From Rhodanobacter denitrificans (GTDB lineage: Bacteria; Pseudomonadota; Gammaproteobacteria; Xanthomonadales; Rhodanobacteraceae), in the NCBI RefSeq assembly GCF_003335105.1, contig NZ_QFWQ01000008.1, forward strand, positions 124,001 through 188,000: a stretch of 64,000 nt of DNA, given 5' to 3'. Positions within the stretch are counted from its first letter, which is position 1. Every line of letters begins with the position of its first letter. A program made the translations under genes and the position numbers. The notes under the pieces are model-generated. The model saw only the letters and a list, made by a program, of their open reading frames with translations, was not told where the DNA came from and searched no databases. Below are positions 9,220-17,525 of this stretch, one piece after another.

Positions 9220-10917
9220 ATGCGCCTCAGCCAATTCCACCTGGCCACCGTCAAGGAAGTCCCCGCCGACGCCGAAATCGCCAGCCACCGGCTGATGCTG
9301 CGCGCCGGCATGATCCGCAAGCTCGCCTCCGGCCTTTACACCTGGAGCCCGCTGGGTCTGCGCGTGCTGCGCAAGGTGGAAAACATCGTGCGCGAGGAAA
9401 TGGACCGCGCCGGCGCAATCGAAATGCTGATGCCGTCGGTGCAGCCGAGGGAATTGTGGGAAGAAACCGGCCGCTGGGAGAAATTCGGCGGTCAGTTGCT
9501 GAAAATCAAGGATCGCAAGGGCCAGGAATTCTGCTATGGCCCGACCCACGAGGAAGTGGTTACCGACTTTGCCCGCAACGAGCTGAAAAGCTACAAGCAA
9601 CTGCCGGTCAACTTCTACCAGATCCAGACCAAGTTCCGCGACGAGATCCGCCCGCGTTTCGGCGTGATGCGCGCGCGCGAATTCCTGATGAAGGATGCTT
9701 ATTCGTTTCACCTGGGCCAGGATTCGCTGGCCGAAACCTACGCCGCGATGTACCAGGCTTATGTGCGCATTTTCACCCGCCTGGGGTTGACCTTCCGCGC
9801 GGTGCAGGCCGATACCGGCGCCATCGGCGGCAATGCCAGCCACGAATTCCAGGTGCTGGCCGATTCCGGCGAGGATGCCATCGCGTTTTCCGACGGCTCC
9901 GATTACGCCGCGAATCTCGAAAAGGCCGAGGCGCTGGCGCCGGCCGTCGAACGCCCCGCCCCCGCTGCGGCCCTGCAGCGGGTCGACACGCCCACCCAGA
10001 AAACCATCGGCGACGTCGCCGGTTTCCTGAAGGTCAGTCCGCAGCAATGCGTGAAGACCCTGCTGGTGCGCGGCCGCGACGGCCTGGTCGCGCTGTGCCT
10101 GCGCGGCGACCACGAGGTCAACGAGGTCAAGGCCGGCAAGCTGGCCGAACTGCCGGGCGAATCGGTGCTCGCCAGCGAGGAGGAAATCCTCGCCGCCACC
10201 GGCACGCGCCCCGGTTTCATCGGCCCGGTCGGCCTGCCGGCGTCGATCCCCGTGATCGTCGACCGCGACGCCGCCGTGCTCGCCGACTTCGTCTGCGGCG
10301 GCAATGCCGACCGTACGCACTTCACCGGCGCGAACTGGGAACGCGACGCGTGCATCACCCGCGTCGCCGACCTGCGCAACGTGGTCGAGGGCGACCTCTC
10401 GCCCGACGGCAGCGGGGTGCTGCACATCGCCCGCGGCATCGAGGTCGGCCACGTGTTCCAGCTGGGCACCAAGTACGCCGAGGCGCTCGGCGCCACCGTG
10501 GTGGACGAAACCGGCACGCCTCAGGTGATGACCATGGGCTGCTACGGCATCGGCGTCAGCCGCATCGTCGCCGCCGCGATCGAGCAGCGCCACGACGAGG
10601 CCGGCATCGTCTGGCCGGAAGCGATGGCGCCCTGGCGCGTGGCGGTGTGCGTGATCAACCCGAAGAACTCGCCTGCCGTCAGTGCGGCCGGCGAAGCGCT
10701 CTACCAGGCGCTGCTCCAGCACGGCGTCGAGACCGTGCTGGACGACCGCGGCCTGCGCGCGGGCAGCATGTTCGCCGACATGGAGCTGATCGGCATACCG
10801 CATCGCGTGGTGGTCAGCGAGCGTGGCCTGGCCGCCGGCACGCTGGAATATCGCGCACGCGAGGAAAGCGAAAACCGCCCGCTCAGCCAGGACGAGCTGT
10901 TCGCCCTGCTCGGCTGA
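9220..10917 (+). CDS. proS: proline--tRNA ligase, bacterial type with editing insertion
   Basis: Class II synthetase charging tRNA-Pro, 565 residues starting [15 protein letters not shown]. Seen in order: motif 1 region ([17 protein letters not shown]), motif 2 ([29 protein letters not shown]), the INS editing domain between about residues 225 and 405 ([26 protein letters not shown] to [13 protein letters not shown]), motif 3 ([10 protein letters not shown]), and a C-terminal anticodon-binding domain. The full editing domain implies Ala-tRNA-Pro deacylation in cis. A TACAAT hexamer at 9184-9189 may be its -10 box, though no good -35 is seen. Followed by a strong terminator. Confidence 0.96.
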   Translation: MRLSQFHLATVKEVPADAEIASHRLMLRAGMIRKLASGLYTWSPLGLRVLRKVENIVREEMDRAGAIEMLMPSVQPRELWEETGRWEKFGGQLLKIKDRKGQEFCYGPTHEEVVTDFARNELKSYKQLPVNFYQIQTKFRDEIRPRFGVMRAREFLMKDAYSFHLGQDSLAETYAAMYQAYVRIFTRLGLTFRAVQADTGAIGGNASHEFQVLADSGEDAIAFSDGSDYAANLEKAEALAPAVERPAPAAALQRVDTPTQKTIGDVAGFLKVSPQQCVKTLLVRGRDGLVALCLRGDHEVNEVKAGKLAELPGESVLASEEEILAATGTRPGFIGPVGLPASIPVIVDRDAAVLADFVCGGNADRTHFTGANWERDACITRVADLRNVVEGDLSPDGSGVLHIARGIEVGHVFQLGTKYAEALGATVVDETGTPQVMTMGCYGIGVSRIVAAAIEQRHDEAGIVWPEAMAPWRVAVCVINPKNSPAVSAAGEALYQALLQHGVETVLDDRGLRAGSMFADMELIGIPHRVVVSERGLAAGTLEYRAREESENRPLSQDELFALLG

Positions 10918-10939
10918 ATCGGCGCCATGGCAATTACCA

Positions 10940-10966
10940 AAAACGGCCGCCCGGTGCGGCCGTTTT
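10940..10966 (+). terminator. rho-independent terminator after proS
   Basis: Perfect 11-bp stem AAAACGGCCGC / GCGGCCGTTTT with loop CCGGT, 22 bases after the proS stop; the stem itself ends in the T-run. Self-complementary, so it may work in both directions. Confidence 0.85.
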
Positions 10967-11034
10967 CCCGTTCGGCACGGACCGGCCGGGCCGCCGCCAA
11001 TTCAAAAGCACGTCACATTATTAATCACCCTTAA

Positions 11035-11052
11035 TGTGAAACGTATTTCACA
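11035..11052. promoter_or_regulatory. 18-bp palindrome in the AT-rich region upstream of the H-NS gene
   Basis: TGTGAAA-CGTA-TTTCACA, perfect 7-bp arms, centred about 135 bases before the H-NS gene. It resembles a CRP/Clp site (TGTGA..TCACA) but the half-sites are separated by 8 rather than 6 bases, so it is probably another operator. The surrounding 150 bases are much AT-richer than the rest of the window, as expected for a promoter and an autoregulated H-NS target. Confidence 0.45.
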
Positions 11053-11178
11053 TGATGCGTTCCGCTTTACAAATATTCGGCAAATCAGCGAGAATCCCCG
11101 GCACTGCGAGTTTTTGCTCGCCTGGCATTGGCCCACATAATGGCCGGATTTAATGCCGATACTTACCGGGAGTCCATC

Positions 11179-11502
11179 ATGGCCGTCGATATCAAGAACC
11201 TCAATCACAACCAGCTCAATGACCTGATCAGCAAGGCCCAGGTCCGCCAGAATGAATTGCGCAAGGAAAAAGTCGCCAAGCTGCGCGAGAAGGTGCACGC
11301 CCTGATCAAGGCCGAGGGTTATGCCTTCGAGGACATCTTCGGCAGCGCGCGCGGCAAGGCCAAGCGCAGCACCGGGACGGTTGCGCCGAAGTACCGCAAT
11401 CCGGCCAATCCCGCACAGACCTGGTCCGGCCGCGGCAAGCGCCCGCACTGGTTCAATGACGCGCTGAAGGCCGGCAAGAAGGAAAAGGACCTGGCGATCT
11501 GA
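11179..11502 (+). CDS. H-NS family nucleoid protein
   Basis: 107 residues starting MAVDIKNLNHNQLNDLI, with CCGGGAG as ribosome-binding site; an upstream in-frame ATG at 11128 adds residues unlike the family. The N-terminal half is a predicted oligomerisation coiled coil (DLISKAQVRQNELRKEKVAKLREKV). The C-terminal DNA-binding domain reads KYRNPANPAQTWSGRGKRPHWF, the hallmark of the MvaT/H-NS/BpH3 group, with the minor-groove GRG hook. H-NS proteins silence AT-rich acquired DNA and often autoregulate. Monogenic with its own terminator. Xanthomonadales usually carry several paralogues, so a symbol is not assigned. Confidence 0.92.
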   Translation: MAVDIKNLNHNQLNDLISKAQVRQNELRKEKVAKLREKVHALIKAEGYAFEDIFGSARGKAKRSTGTVAPKYRNPANPAQTWSGRGKRPHWFNDALKAGKKEKDLAI

Positions 11503-11520
11503 TCGCTGCCGTCCGAACAA

Positions 11521-11551
11521 AAAGCGCCGGCCTCGCGCCGGCGTTTTTTTT
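11521..11551 (+). terminator. rho-independent terminator after the H-NS gene
   Basis: CGCCGGC-ctcgc-GCCGGCG hairpin (11525-11543) flanked by an A-run and followed by seven or more T residues. Classic intrinsic terminator. Confidence 0.9.
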
Positions 11552-11605
11552 ATTGGTTTGAGGCAAGGCCACATCCGTTTGATGCGGGCCGGTACATACT
11601 CGGCT

Positions 11606-11708
11606 CCTCCCCCTGCAAGGCAGGGGGAGGTCAGGAGGGGGTAGCTTTTGCTCTTCGCCTTAGCCAAGAGCAACCCCTCCCAACCCTCCCCTGCTTTGCA
11701 GGGGAGGG
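11606..11708. repeat. composite REP-like inverted repeat
   Basis: Two perfect hairpins, CCTCCCCCTGC-aag-GCAGGGGGAGG (11606-11630) and CCCTCCCCTGC-ttt-GCAGGGGAGGG (11684-11708), facing each other around a CTCTT..AAGAG core. The first hairpin and the AGGTCAGGAGGGGGT that follows recur almost exactly at 27492-27530. It fills most of the 281-bp gap between the convergent H-NS and ThrE-like genes. Confidence 0.75.
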
Positions 11709-11783
11709 GGCGAACGTGCCATGCAGTTTCGTCGTCTGACGGATAGAGTTAACGAGTGGGGACGCGTCTTCGGCCGCTTTTGT

Positions 11784-13064
11784 TTATAAAGAGCGGCGCG
11801 GCGAAACCAGCAAATCGCCGAACATCAGCCCGGCCACCAGCGACACCAGCAGGGTGATCAGCAGCAGGCCGGTGTCCATGCTCAGGGTGGTATCCCGCTC
11901 GAGCAGGAACGACACGCTGCGGAAACCAACGCTGCCCGGCACCAGCAGCAGGATGCCGGGTTCCCGGACCACCGCTCCCGGCCGGTGCACGAAGCGCGCG
12001 AAGACGTTCGCCAGCGCAGCCAGCAGCAGGCCGCCCAGGAAGACGCCCACCGGCGCGGCGGGCAATGCGCCGGCGATCGCGCCGCCCCAGCGTGTGGCGA
12101 GATAGCCCACCACGACCGCCACGATCACCACCGGCCAGTCGCGACGGGCCGCGCGGAACAGGATCGCGAACGCGATCGCGGCCACCAGCAGGGCCGGGTA
12201 ATCCGTCCAGGCCGGCAGTGCCGGCAGCGCGAAGTCGCGCGCGGTGATGCCCACCGCCGCGCACAGCTGGGTCGCGGCGATCGTGCCGAAGGTGAGCTTG
12301 AGCAGCGTCGACATCGCCCCGGCCATGCGCGCCATGCCGGATACCAGGTGCTGGCTGGAAATTTCGCGTACCGCAGTGGTCAGCGACATGCCCGGCACCA
12401 GGATGATCAGGCTGGCCAGCACCACCGACTTGATCGCCAGCGGCACCACGAACGCGCTGACCACGATCGCTACCGTGGTGGCGACCAGCGCGCTGATCGC
12501 ATCGCTGGCCGCCGCCAGTTGCGGCCGGCTGGCCGCCAGCAGGGTGATGCCGCCGATGACCATGCCGATGACGCCTGCCACCAGCAGGTCCACCCAGGAA
12601 CTATGCAGGAACAACGCCGCGATGCTGGCCGCGGAAAGGCCGTAACTGGCGATCGAGCCGAGCTTGTCGCGCCGCGTGTCGGGCCGGCCCAGTTCGCGCA
12701 GCAGATGGAACCCCTCGCGCAGGCCCAGTTCGCCGGCGATCGCGCGGTCGGCGATGTCGTCGGCCTGGCACAACCGCTCCAGGTTCACCTCGCCCGGCGC
12801 CAGCCGCATTACCTGGGTGGTCTGCGCCACGCCCTCCTCGCCCTGGGCCAGGTCGGCGAAGGAGATGATGATCGCGGTGGGACTGGACCACACGTCGGCG
12901 GTCAGCCCCAGCCGCTGCGCCACGCCGGCAATCGCCATCTCCAGCCGCGGCGCGGACGTACCGTACTGGTGCAGCCGTCGCGCCAGTTCCAGCACGAACG
13001 CGATGCGCGTGGTCAGCGCCGTGGTGGCGAACTGCTGCTGGCTGATGGCGTTGCCGGCGCTCAT
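11784..13064 (-). CDS. threonine/serine exporter family protein (ThrE-like fusion)
   Basis: 426-residue inner-membrane protein starting MSAGNAISQQQF; this start overlaps the nfeD-like stop by 4 bases. The N-terminal soluble part (to about residue 130) contains YGTSAPRLEMAIAGVAQRLGL and LERLCQADDIADRAIAGEL, typical of the DUF1212 half of ThrE. About ten membrane helices follow, including the conserved ILVPGMSLTTAVREI and the C-terminal half (DUF3815-like) with LLLVPGSVGFRSV. Corynebacterial ThrE exports Thr and Ser; substrates of the proteobacterial relatives are mostly untested. Last gene of the nfeD-qmcA side of the cluster. Confidence 0.85.
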   Translation of the reverse strand: MSAGNAISQQQFATTALTTRIAFVLELARRLHQYGTSAPRLEMAIAGVAQRLGLTADVWSSPTAIIISFADLAQGEEGVAQTTQVMRLAPGEVNLERLCQADDIADRAIAGELGLREGFHLLRELGRPDTRRDKLGSIASYGLSAASIAALFLHSSWVDLLVAGVIGMVIGGITLLAASRPQLAAASDAISALVATTVAIVVSAFVVPLAIKSVVLASLIILVPGMSLTTAVREISSQHLVSGMARMAGAMSTLLKLTFGTIAATQLCAAVGITARDFALPALPAWTDYPALLVAAIAFAILFRAARRDWPVVIVAVVVGYLATRWGGAIAGALPAAPVGVFLGGLLLAALANVFARFVHRPGAVVREPGILLLVPGSVGFRSVSFLLERDTTLSMDTGLLLITLLVSLVAGLMFGDLLVSPRRSL

Positions 13065-13513
13065 GCCGCGGCGCGTACCTGCAGGGTGGTGCCTTCCACC
13101 GCGACCACTTCCACCGTGCTGCCCAGCGGCAGGTCCGGCCCGCTGACCAGCCACTGGCCATCGCCCACGCGGGCCTTGCCGCGACCGTTGACGATCGGTT
13201 CGATCAGCTCATAGCGCTGCCCGATCAACTGCTCGGCACGGCGGTTCAGCCGCTCGCCACCTGGCGCGCGCCGCTCCAGCCGCGGCCGCAGCCAGCGCGC
13301 ATAGCCCACGCAGGAGGCGAACGCGAGCAGGCCGAACAGGATCGCCTGGGCCAGCAGGCCCAGCGCCGGATCGGCCCACAGCACCACGCCCATCGCCGCG
13401 GCAGCAACGCCGATCCACAGCAGGAAATAACCGGGCAGCAACAGCTCGCCGGCGATCAGCAGCAGCGCCAGGATCCACCACAGGTAATGCGTCGCAAGCT
13501 CGTCCATGGCCAT
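13061..13513 (-). CDS. NfeD-like membrane protein, QmcA partner
   Basis: 150 residues: two or three N-terminal membrane helices (HYLWWILALLLIAGELLLPGYF, LWIGVAAAAMGVVL, GLLAQAILFGLLAFASCVG) followed by a C-terminal OB-fold of about 60 residues (GQRYELIEPIVNGRGKARVGDGQW ... GTTLQVRAAA). This is the short (Nfed1b-type) architecture that accompanies SPFH proteins. It begins 3 bases after the qmcA-like gene and overlaps the ThrE-like gene by 4 bases, so translation is probably coupled. The role is in membrane microdomain organisation and quality control, by analogy with stomatin/NfeD pairs. Confidence 0.87.
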   Translation of the reverse strand: MAMDELATHYLWWILALLLIAGELLLPGYFLLWIGVAAAAMGVVLWADPALGLLAQAILFGLLAFASCVGYARWLRPRLERRAPGGERLNRRAEQLIGQRYELIEPIVNGRGKARVGDGQWLVSGPDLPLGSTVEVVAVEGTTLQVRAAA

Positions 13514-13516
13514 GCC

Positions 13517-14461
13517 TCAGCGCAGCGGCGGCTGAATGGCCGCGGCCTTCTGCTGCTGGCCGAGCGACTCCTTCGCCAGTTCGCCGATGCCGGCCAGTGC
13601 GCCGATCACGCCGGTGGCCTCGATCGGCAGCAGCAGCATCTTCTGGTTCGGCGAAGCGGCCATCGCCTTCAGCGCCTCGACGTAGTTGTTGGCGACGAAG
13701 TAGTTCAGCGCGTTGACGTTGCCGCCGGCGATCGCGTCGGAAACCATCGTGGTAGCCTTCGCCTCGGCCTCGGCCGAACGCTCGCGCGCCTCGGCGGCAC
13801 GGAACGCGGCTTCCTTCTCGCCCTCGGCGGCCAGGATCACCGACTGCTTCTCGCCCTCCGCCTTGAGGATCGCCGCCTGGCGGAAGCCCTCGGCGTCGAG
13901 GATGTTGGCTCGCTTCTCGCGCTCGGCCTTCATCTGCCGCGCCATCGCATCGACCAGGTCGCGCGGGGGCGCAATGTCCTTGATCTCGATGCGGTTGACC
14001 TTGACGCCCCACGGGTGGGTCGCCTCGTCCACCACCTTGAGCAGCTTCGCGTTGATCGCATCACGCTGGCTCAGCGACTCGTCCAGGTCCATCGAGCCGA
14101 GCACGGTGCGGATATTGGTCATGATCAGCGCCAGCGACGCCTGTTCCAGGTTGGACACCTCGTAGGCCGCCTTGGAGGCGTCGAGCACCTGGTAGAACAC
14201 CACGCCGTCGACGCGCACGACGGCATTGTCCTTGGTGATCACGTCCTGCGACGGCACGTCGAGCACCTGTTCCATCATGTTGATCTTGCGCCCGACCGCC
14301 TGATAGATCGGAATCAGGAAATGCAGGCCGGGGCTGAGCGTGCGGGTGTACTTGCCGAAGGTCTCCACCGTCCATTCGAAACCCTGCGGCACGATGCGCA
14401 CCAGCTTGGCCAGGCCGACCACCACGACGAATACGATTACCAACGCGAGAAGCTGTCCCAT
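13517..14461 (-). CDS. qmcA: SPFH/stomatin-like protein (QmcA/paraslipin)
   Basis: 314 residues with one N-terminal membrane helix ([18 protein letters not shown]), an SPFH domain ([30 protein letters not shown] ... [22 protein letters not shown]) and a long Ala/Glu-rich coiled coil from about residue 185 ([18 protein letters not shown]) that drives oligomerisation. Paraslipins form ring or cage assemblies in the inner membrane and work with NfeD proteins, here the next gene. The gene lies 49 bases downstream of the histidine kinase gene, so it may be co-transcribed with the two-component system. Confidence 0.9.
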   Translation of the reverse strand: MGQLLALVIVFVVVVGLAKLVRIVPQGFEWTVETFGKYTRTLSPGLHFLIPIYQAVGRKINMMEQVLDVPSQDVITKDNAVVRVDGVVFYQVLDASKAAYEVSNLEQASLALIMTNIRTVLGSMDLDESLSQRDAINAKLLKVVDEATHPWGVKVNRIEIKDIAPPRDLVDAMARQMKAEREKRANILDAEGFRQAAILKAEGEKQSVILAAEGEKEAAFRAAEARERSAEAEAKATTMVSDAIAGGNVNALNYFVANNYVEALKAMAASPNQKMLLLPIEATGVIGALAGIGELAKESLGQQQKAAAIQPPLR

Positions 14462-14510
14462 TGCCTACCCCCATTCCTTGAAGAAGGCTTGAGTATAGGC
14501 GAGTCGATGG

Positions 14511-15896
14511 TTATCTCGGTGCGGACTGCGGCAGGCGCAGACTCACCCGCAAACCGCCGCCTTCGCGGTTGGCCAGCAGCACGCGGCCGCCATGCGCCTC
14601 GGTGATCTCGCGCGCCAGCGCCAGGCCCAGGCCGGTGCCGGAGCGCTTGGTCGAATAGAACGGCAGCAGCGCCTGCGCCAGCACCGTCTCGCTCATGCCG
14701 GGGCCGCGATCGGCCACCTCGATGCGCAGCTCGTTGCCGACATCCTGGATCGACAGCGTGACCTCGTCGTCCGGGCCGCCCGATTCGTGCGCGTTCTTGA
14801 TCAGATTGATCAGCACCTGCTCGATCTGCGCTGCGTCGAAATGCCCGGGCCGCTGCGGCGCCGGCGCCGCCAGGCGGTACTGGCAATGCAGCGCCAGTCC
14901 GTCCAGGAACGGCTTCCACTCGATGTCCGCCGGCTGCGGCGTGGGCAGCTTGGCGAAGCTGGCGTAGCCGGCGATGAAGCGATGCAGGTGCATCGCGCGC
15001 TCACCGATGGTGGCGAACACACCGGGCAACCGATCCAGCTGCCCGCGCCGGGCCAGTTCGGCGCCGGAATGCGCCAGCGAGGTGATCGGCGCCAGCGAGT
15101 TGTTGAGCTCGTGGCTGATCACCCGGATCACCCGCTTCCAGGTCGCCACTTCCTGCCGCGACAGCTCGCGCGTCATGCGCCGGAACAGGTGCAGCCTATG
15201 CGGCCGGCCCTGCAGCCGGAACGCGCGCTGCGACAGGTGGAAGGTTTCCTCGCTGCCGTCCATCTCCACGCTGAGCAGGGCGTCCTCGCCGCTCTCCACC
15301 GCCTTGCGCAACGCTTCCGGCGCCTCGGCCAGCAGTTCGGCGAAGTCCAGCCCGACCAGGCTGCGGCCTTCATTGAACAGGTGCCGCGAGGCGATGTTCG
15401 CGTAGGCCACCTTGCCGATCGCATCGGTCAGCACCAGCGCCACGGGGGTGTTCTGCACCACCGTGTCGAGCAGCAGCTCGCGCTGCACCAGGTGCTGGCG
15501 CTGCTCGCGCAGGGTCTGGCCCAGCGCGTTGTGCATGCGGATCAGCTCGCCGAGCTCGTCGCGCCGGTTCACCGCGATCGAGAAGCTGAAATCGCCGTCG
15601 CGGTAACTGGCCACCGCGCCTTCCAGCGCACGCAGCAGGCGGCTCACCGGCGCCATCACCCGGCCGGCCAGCCAGAACGCCAGCGGCAGCAGCACCACCA
15701 CGCTGGCCAGCAGGCCGCCGTAGATGCCCAGCTGCATCGGTGCGCGTATCGACAGCGCAAGGTCCTGGCGCAGCCATAGCAGCAACTGCGGCAGTGGCCA
15801 CTGGGTGACGCCGGCATAGACCACTGCGCCGGCCACACCGGCCACGGCCAGCAGGAGGGTCAGGCGACCCTGCAGCGAATTCAGGCGACGCCACAT
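14511..15896 (-). CDS. membrane histidine kinase with short extracytoplasmic loop (NtrY-like)
   Basis: 461 residues starting MWRRLNSLQGRL; GAGGAGG lies 8 bases upstream. Two membrane helices (about residues 10-29 and 57-77) enclose only about 27 residues outside the membrane. Then a HAMP-like segment (RVMAPVSRLLRALEG), a PAS domain (about 135-235, with TPVALVLTDAIGKVAYAN), the phosphoacceptor box VISHELNNSLAPI, and an ATPase domain with NLIKNAHES, DRGPGM and STKRSGTGLGLAL. This order and the HELNNSL box are typical of NtrY-type partners of sigma-54 activators. It follows the response-regulator gene. I infer that it controls the transporter operon at 19-32 kb through that regulator. Confidence 0.9.
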   Translation of the reverse strand: MWRRLNSLQGRLTLLLAVAGVAGAVVYAGVTQWPLPQLLLWLRQDLALSIRAPMQLGIYGGLLASVVVLLPLAFWLAGRVMAPVSRLLRALEGAVASYRDGDFSFSIAVNRRDELGELIRMHNALGQTLREQRQHLVQRELLLDTVVQNTPVALVLTDAIGKVAYANIASRHLFNEGRSLVGLDFAELLAEAPEALRKAVESGEDALLSVEMDGSEETFHLSQRAFRLQGRPHRLHLFRRMTRELSRQEVATWKRVIRVISHELNNSLAPITSLAHSGAELARRGQLDRLPGVFATIGERAMHLHRFIAGYASFAKLPTPQPADIEWKPFLDGLALHCQYRLAAPAPQRPGHFDAAQIEQVLINLIKNAHESGGPDDEVTLSIQDVGNELRIEVADRGPGMSETVLAQALLPFYSTKRSGTGLGLALAREITEAHGGRVLLANREGGGLRVSLRLPQSAPR

Positions 15897-16101
15897 CGGC
15901 CGCCCTCCTCGAATGGAGAAAGCCGGCTCAACGACACCCGACATCCAGCGAAGCCACCGCGCGTCCCGGCAGTGGCCGTCCGCCCGGCCAGGCCGAAACA
16001 GGCATGATCCGGCGACATCGCACGACGCCTCTCCTGATGGATGCGGGCAGCCATCTTTCTACGCCTTGCGGCCAGGGGCAAGCATCGCGGCCAACGGCTA
16101 C

Positions 16102-17451
16102 TCAAGCCGGGGTCGCCAGGCCGTAGCGCTCCATCCGCCGGTACAGTGCCTGGCGCGACAGGCCCAGGCTCTGCGCGGCGCGGCTGACCACGCCATCGGC
16201 CTTGTGCAATGCGTTCTCCACCGCCTCGCGGCTGGGCTCGTCCAGGTTGCGTGCCGCCGGTGCGGTTGCCGCGTGCTGCGGCAGGTTCAGCAGCTCGGGG
16301 CTGATCGGACGACCGCCAGCGAGAAGTGCGGCACGCTCGATCGCGTTCTTCAGCTCTCGCACGTTGCCCGGCCATGGATAAGCCAGCAAGGCGTCGCGAG
16401 CGGCATCGCCGAGTTCGGCGCGGCCGTCCAGGAAGAATTCGGCCAGCGGCAGGATGTCGTCGTTGCGCTCGGCCAGCGGCGGCAGGTTGACCTCGATCAC
16501 GTTGAGCCGGTAGTACAGGTCCTCGCGGAACGTGCCGGCCTGGATCATCGCCTTGAGGTCGGCATTCGTCGCGCTCAATACGCGCACCTTGGCCTGCCGC
16601 GTCTTGCCGGAACCGAGCCGCTCGAACTGGCCGGTCTCCAGCACCCGCAGCAGCTTCATCTGGCCCGGCAGCGGCAGGTTGCCGATCTCGTCCAGGAACA
16701 GCGTGCCACCGTCGGCCAGCTCGAAACGCCCTTCGCGCGCCTTGTTCGCGCCGGTATACGCGCCGGCCTCGGCGCCGAACAGCTCGGCCTCGATCAGCTC
16801 GCCCGGCAGCGCGCCGCAGTTCACCGCGACGAACGGGCCGCGCTTCACCGCCGAATTCGCGTGCACGATCGCCGCGATGCGCTCCTTGCCGGTGCCGTTC
16901 GGGCCGGTGATCAGCACCGGCACGTCGGAGCGGGCGATCTGGCAGGCCAGGTCCAGGGTGCGCGCCATCGCCTCGGAGGCGAACACCAGGCCGTCCAGTT
17001 CGTACTTGCGCTGCAGTTGTTCGCGCCGCTGACGGCGTTCACGGCGGCTGCGGTTCACTTCGCGGGTGGACTCGGACAGCTCCAGCAGGTTCTCCACCGT
17101 GGCCAGCAGCTTGTTGTCGTCCCACGGCTTGGCCAGGTAGTCGGCGGCGCCGGCCTTGACCAGCTCCACCGCGGTTTCCAGGTGCGTCCACGCGGTCAGC
17201 AGGATGAGCGGCAAGTCCGGGTGGCGCTCGCGGATCGCCCGGAACAATGCCACGCCCTCCTCGCCCGACGTGGTGTCGGCGGTGAAGTTCATGTCCTGGA
17301 TCACCACGTCGACCGCCTCGCGCTGCAGCAGCGCCAGGCCCTCGTCCGGGGTCAGCGCGACCAGCGCGCGGATCTCGTGCAGCGAAAGCGCCAGCGACAG
17401 CGCCTCGCCCACGGCCGGGTTGTCGTCGATGATCAGGACGGTACGGGTCAT
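16102..17451 (-). CDS. NtrC-type sigma-54-dependent response regulator
   Basis: 449 residues from the ATG at 17451, which has AGAAAGAAG upstream. Receiver domain (1-120) with acidic DD pocket (LIIDDNPAV), phosphoacceptor in VDVVIQDMNF, LLTAW and AKPWDD. AAA+ domain with Walker A GPNGTGKE, sigma-54-contacting loop GAYTGA (Tyr instead of the usual Phe), Walker B GGTLFLDEIGNL. C-terminal Fis-type helix-turn-helix VSRAAQSLGLSRQALYRRMERYG. The kinase gene lies about 205 bases downstream. A perfect sigma-54 promoter with an upstream palindrome precedes the transporter operon 15 kb away, which is its most plausible target in the window. Confidence 0.93.
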   Translation of the reverse strand: MTRTVLIIDDNPAVGEALSLALSLHEIRALVALTPDEGLALLQREAVDVVIQDMNFTADTTSGEEGVALFRAIRERHPDLPLILLTAWTHLETAVELVKAGAADYLAKPWDDNKLLATVENLLELSESTREVNRSRRERRQRREQLQRKYELDGLVFASEAMARTLDLACQIARSDVPVLITGPNGTGKERIAAIVHANSAVKRGPFVAVNCGALPGELIEAELFGAEAGAYTGANKAREGRFELADGGTLFLDEIGNLPLPGQMKLLRVLETGQFERLGSGKTRQAKVRVLSATNADLKAMIQAGTFREDLYYRLNVIEVNLPPLAERNDDILPLAEFFLDGRAELGDAARDALLAYPWPGNVRELKNAIERAALLAGGRPISPELLNLPQHAATAPAARNLDEPSREAVENALHKADGVVSRAAQSLGLSRQALYRRMERYGLATPA

Positions 17452-17525
17452 CTTCTTTCTGCACATGCGGCAATGGATGCCGCTCCGGTTCGAAAGGTTG
17501 CCATGACCAACGGGCCATGGCGAGC

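Noticed and set aside
11035-11052. Canonical CRP/Clp binding site
   Set aside because: Half-sites are correct but the spacer is two bases too long; reported only as an unassigned palindrome.
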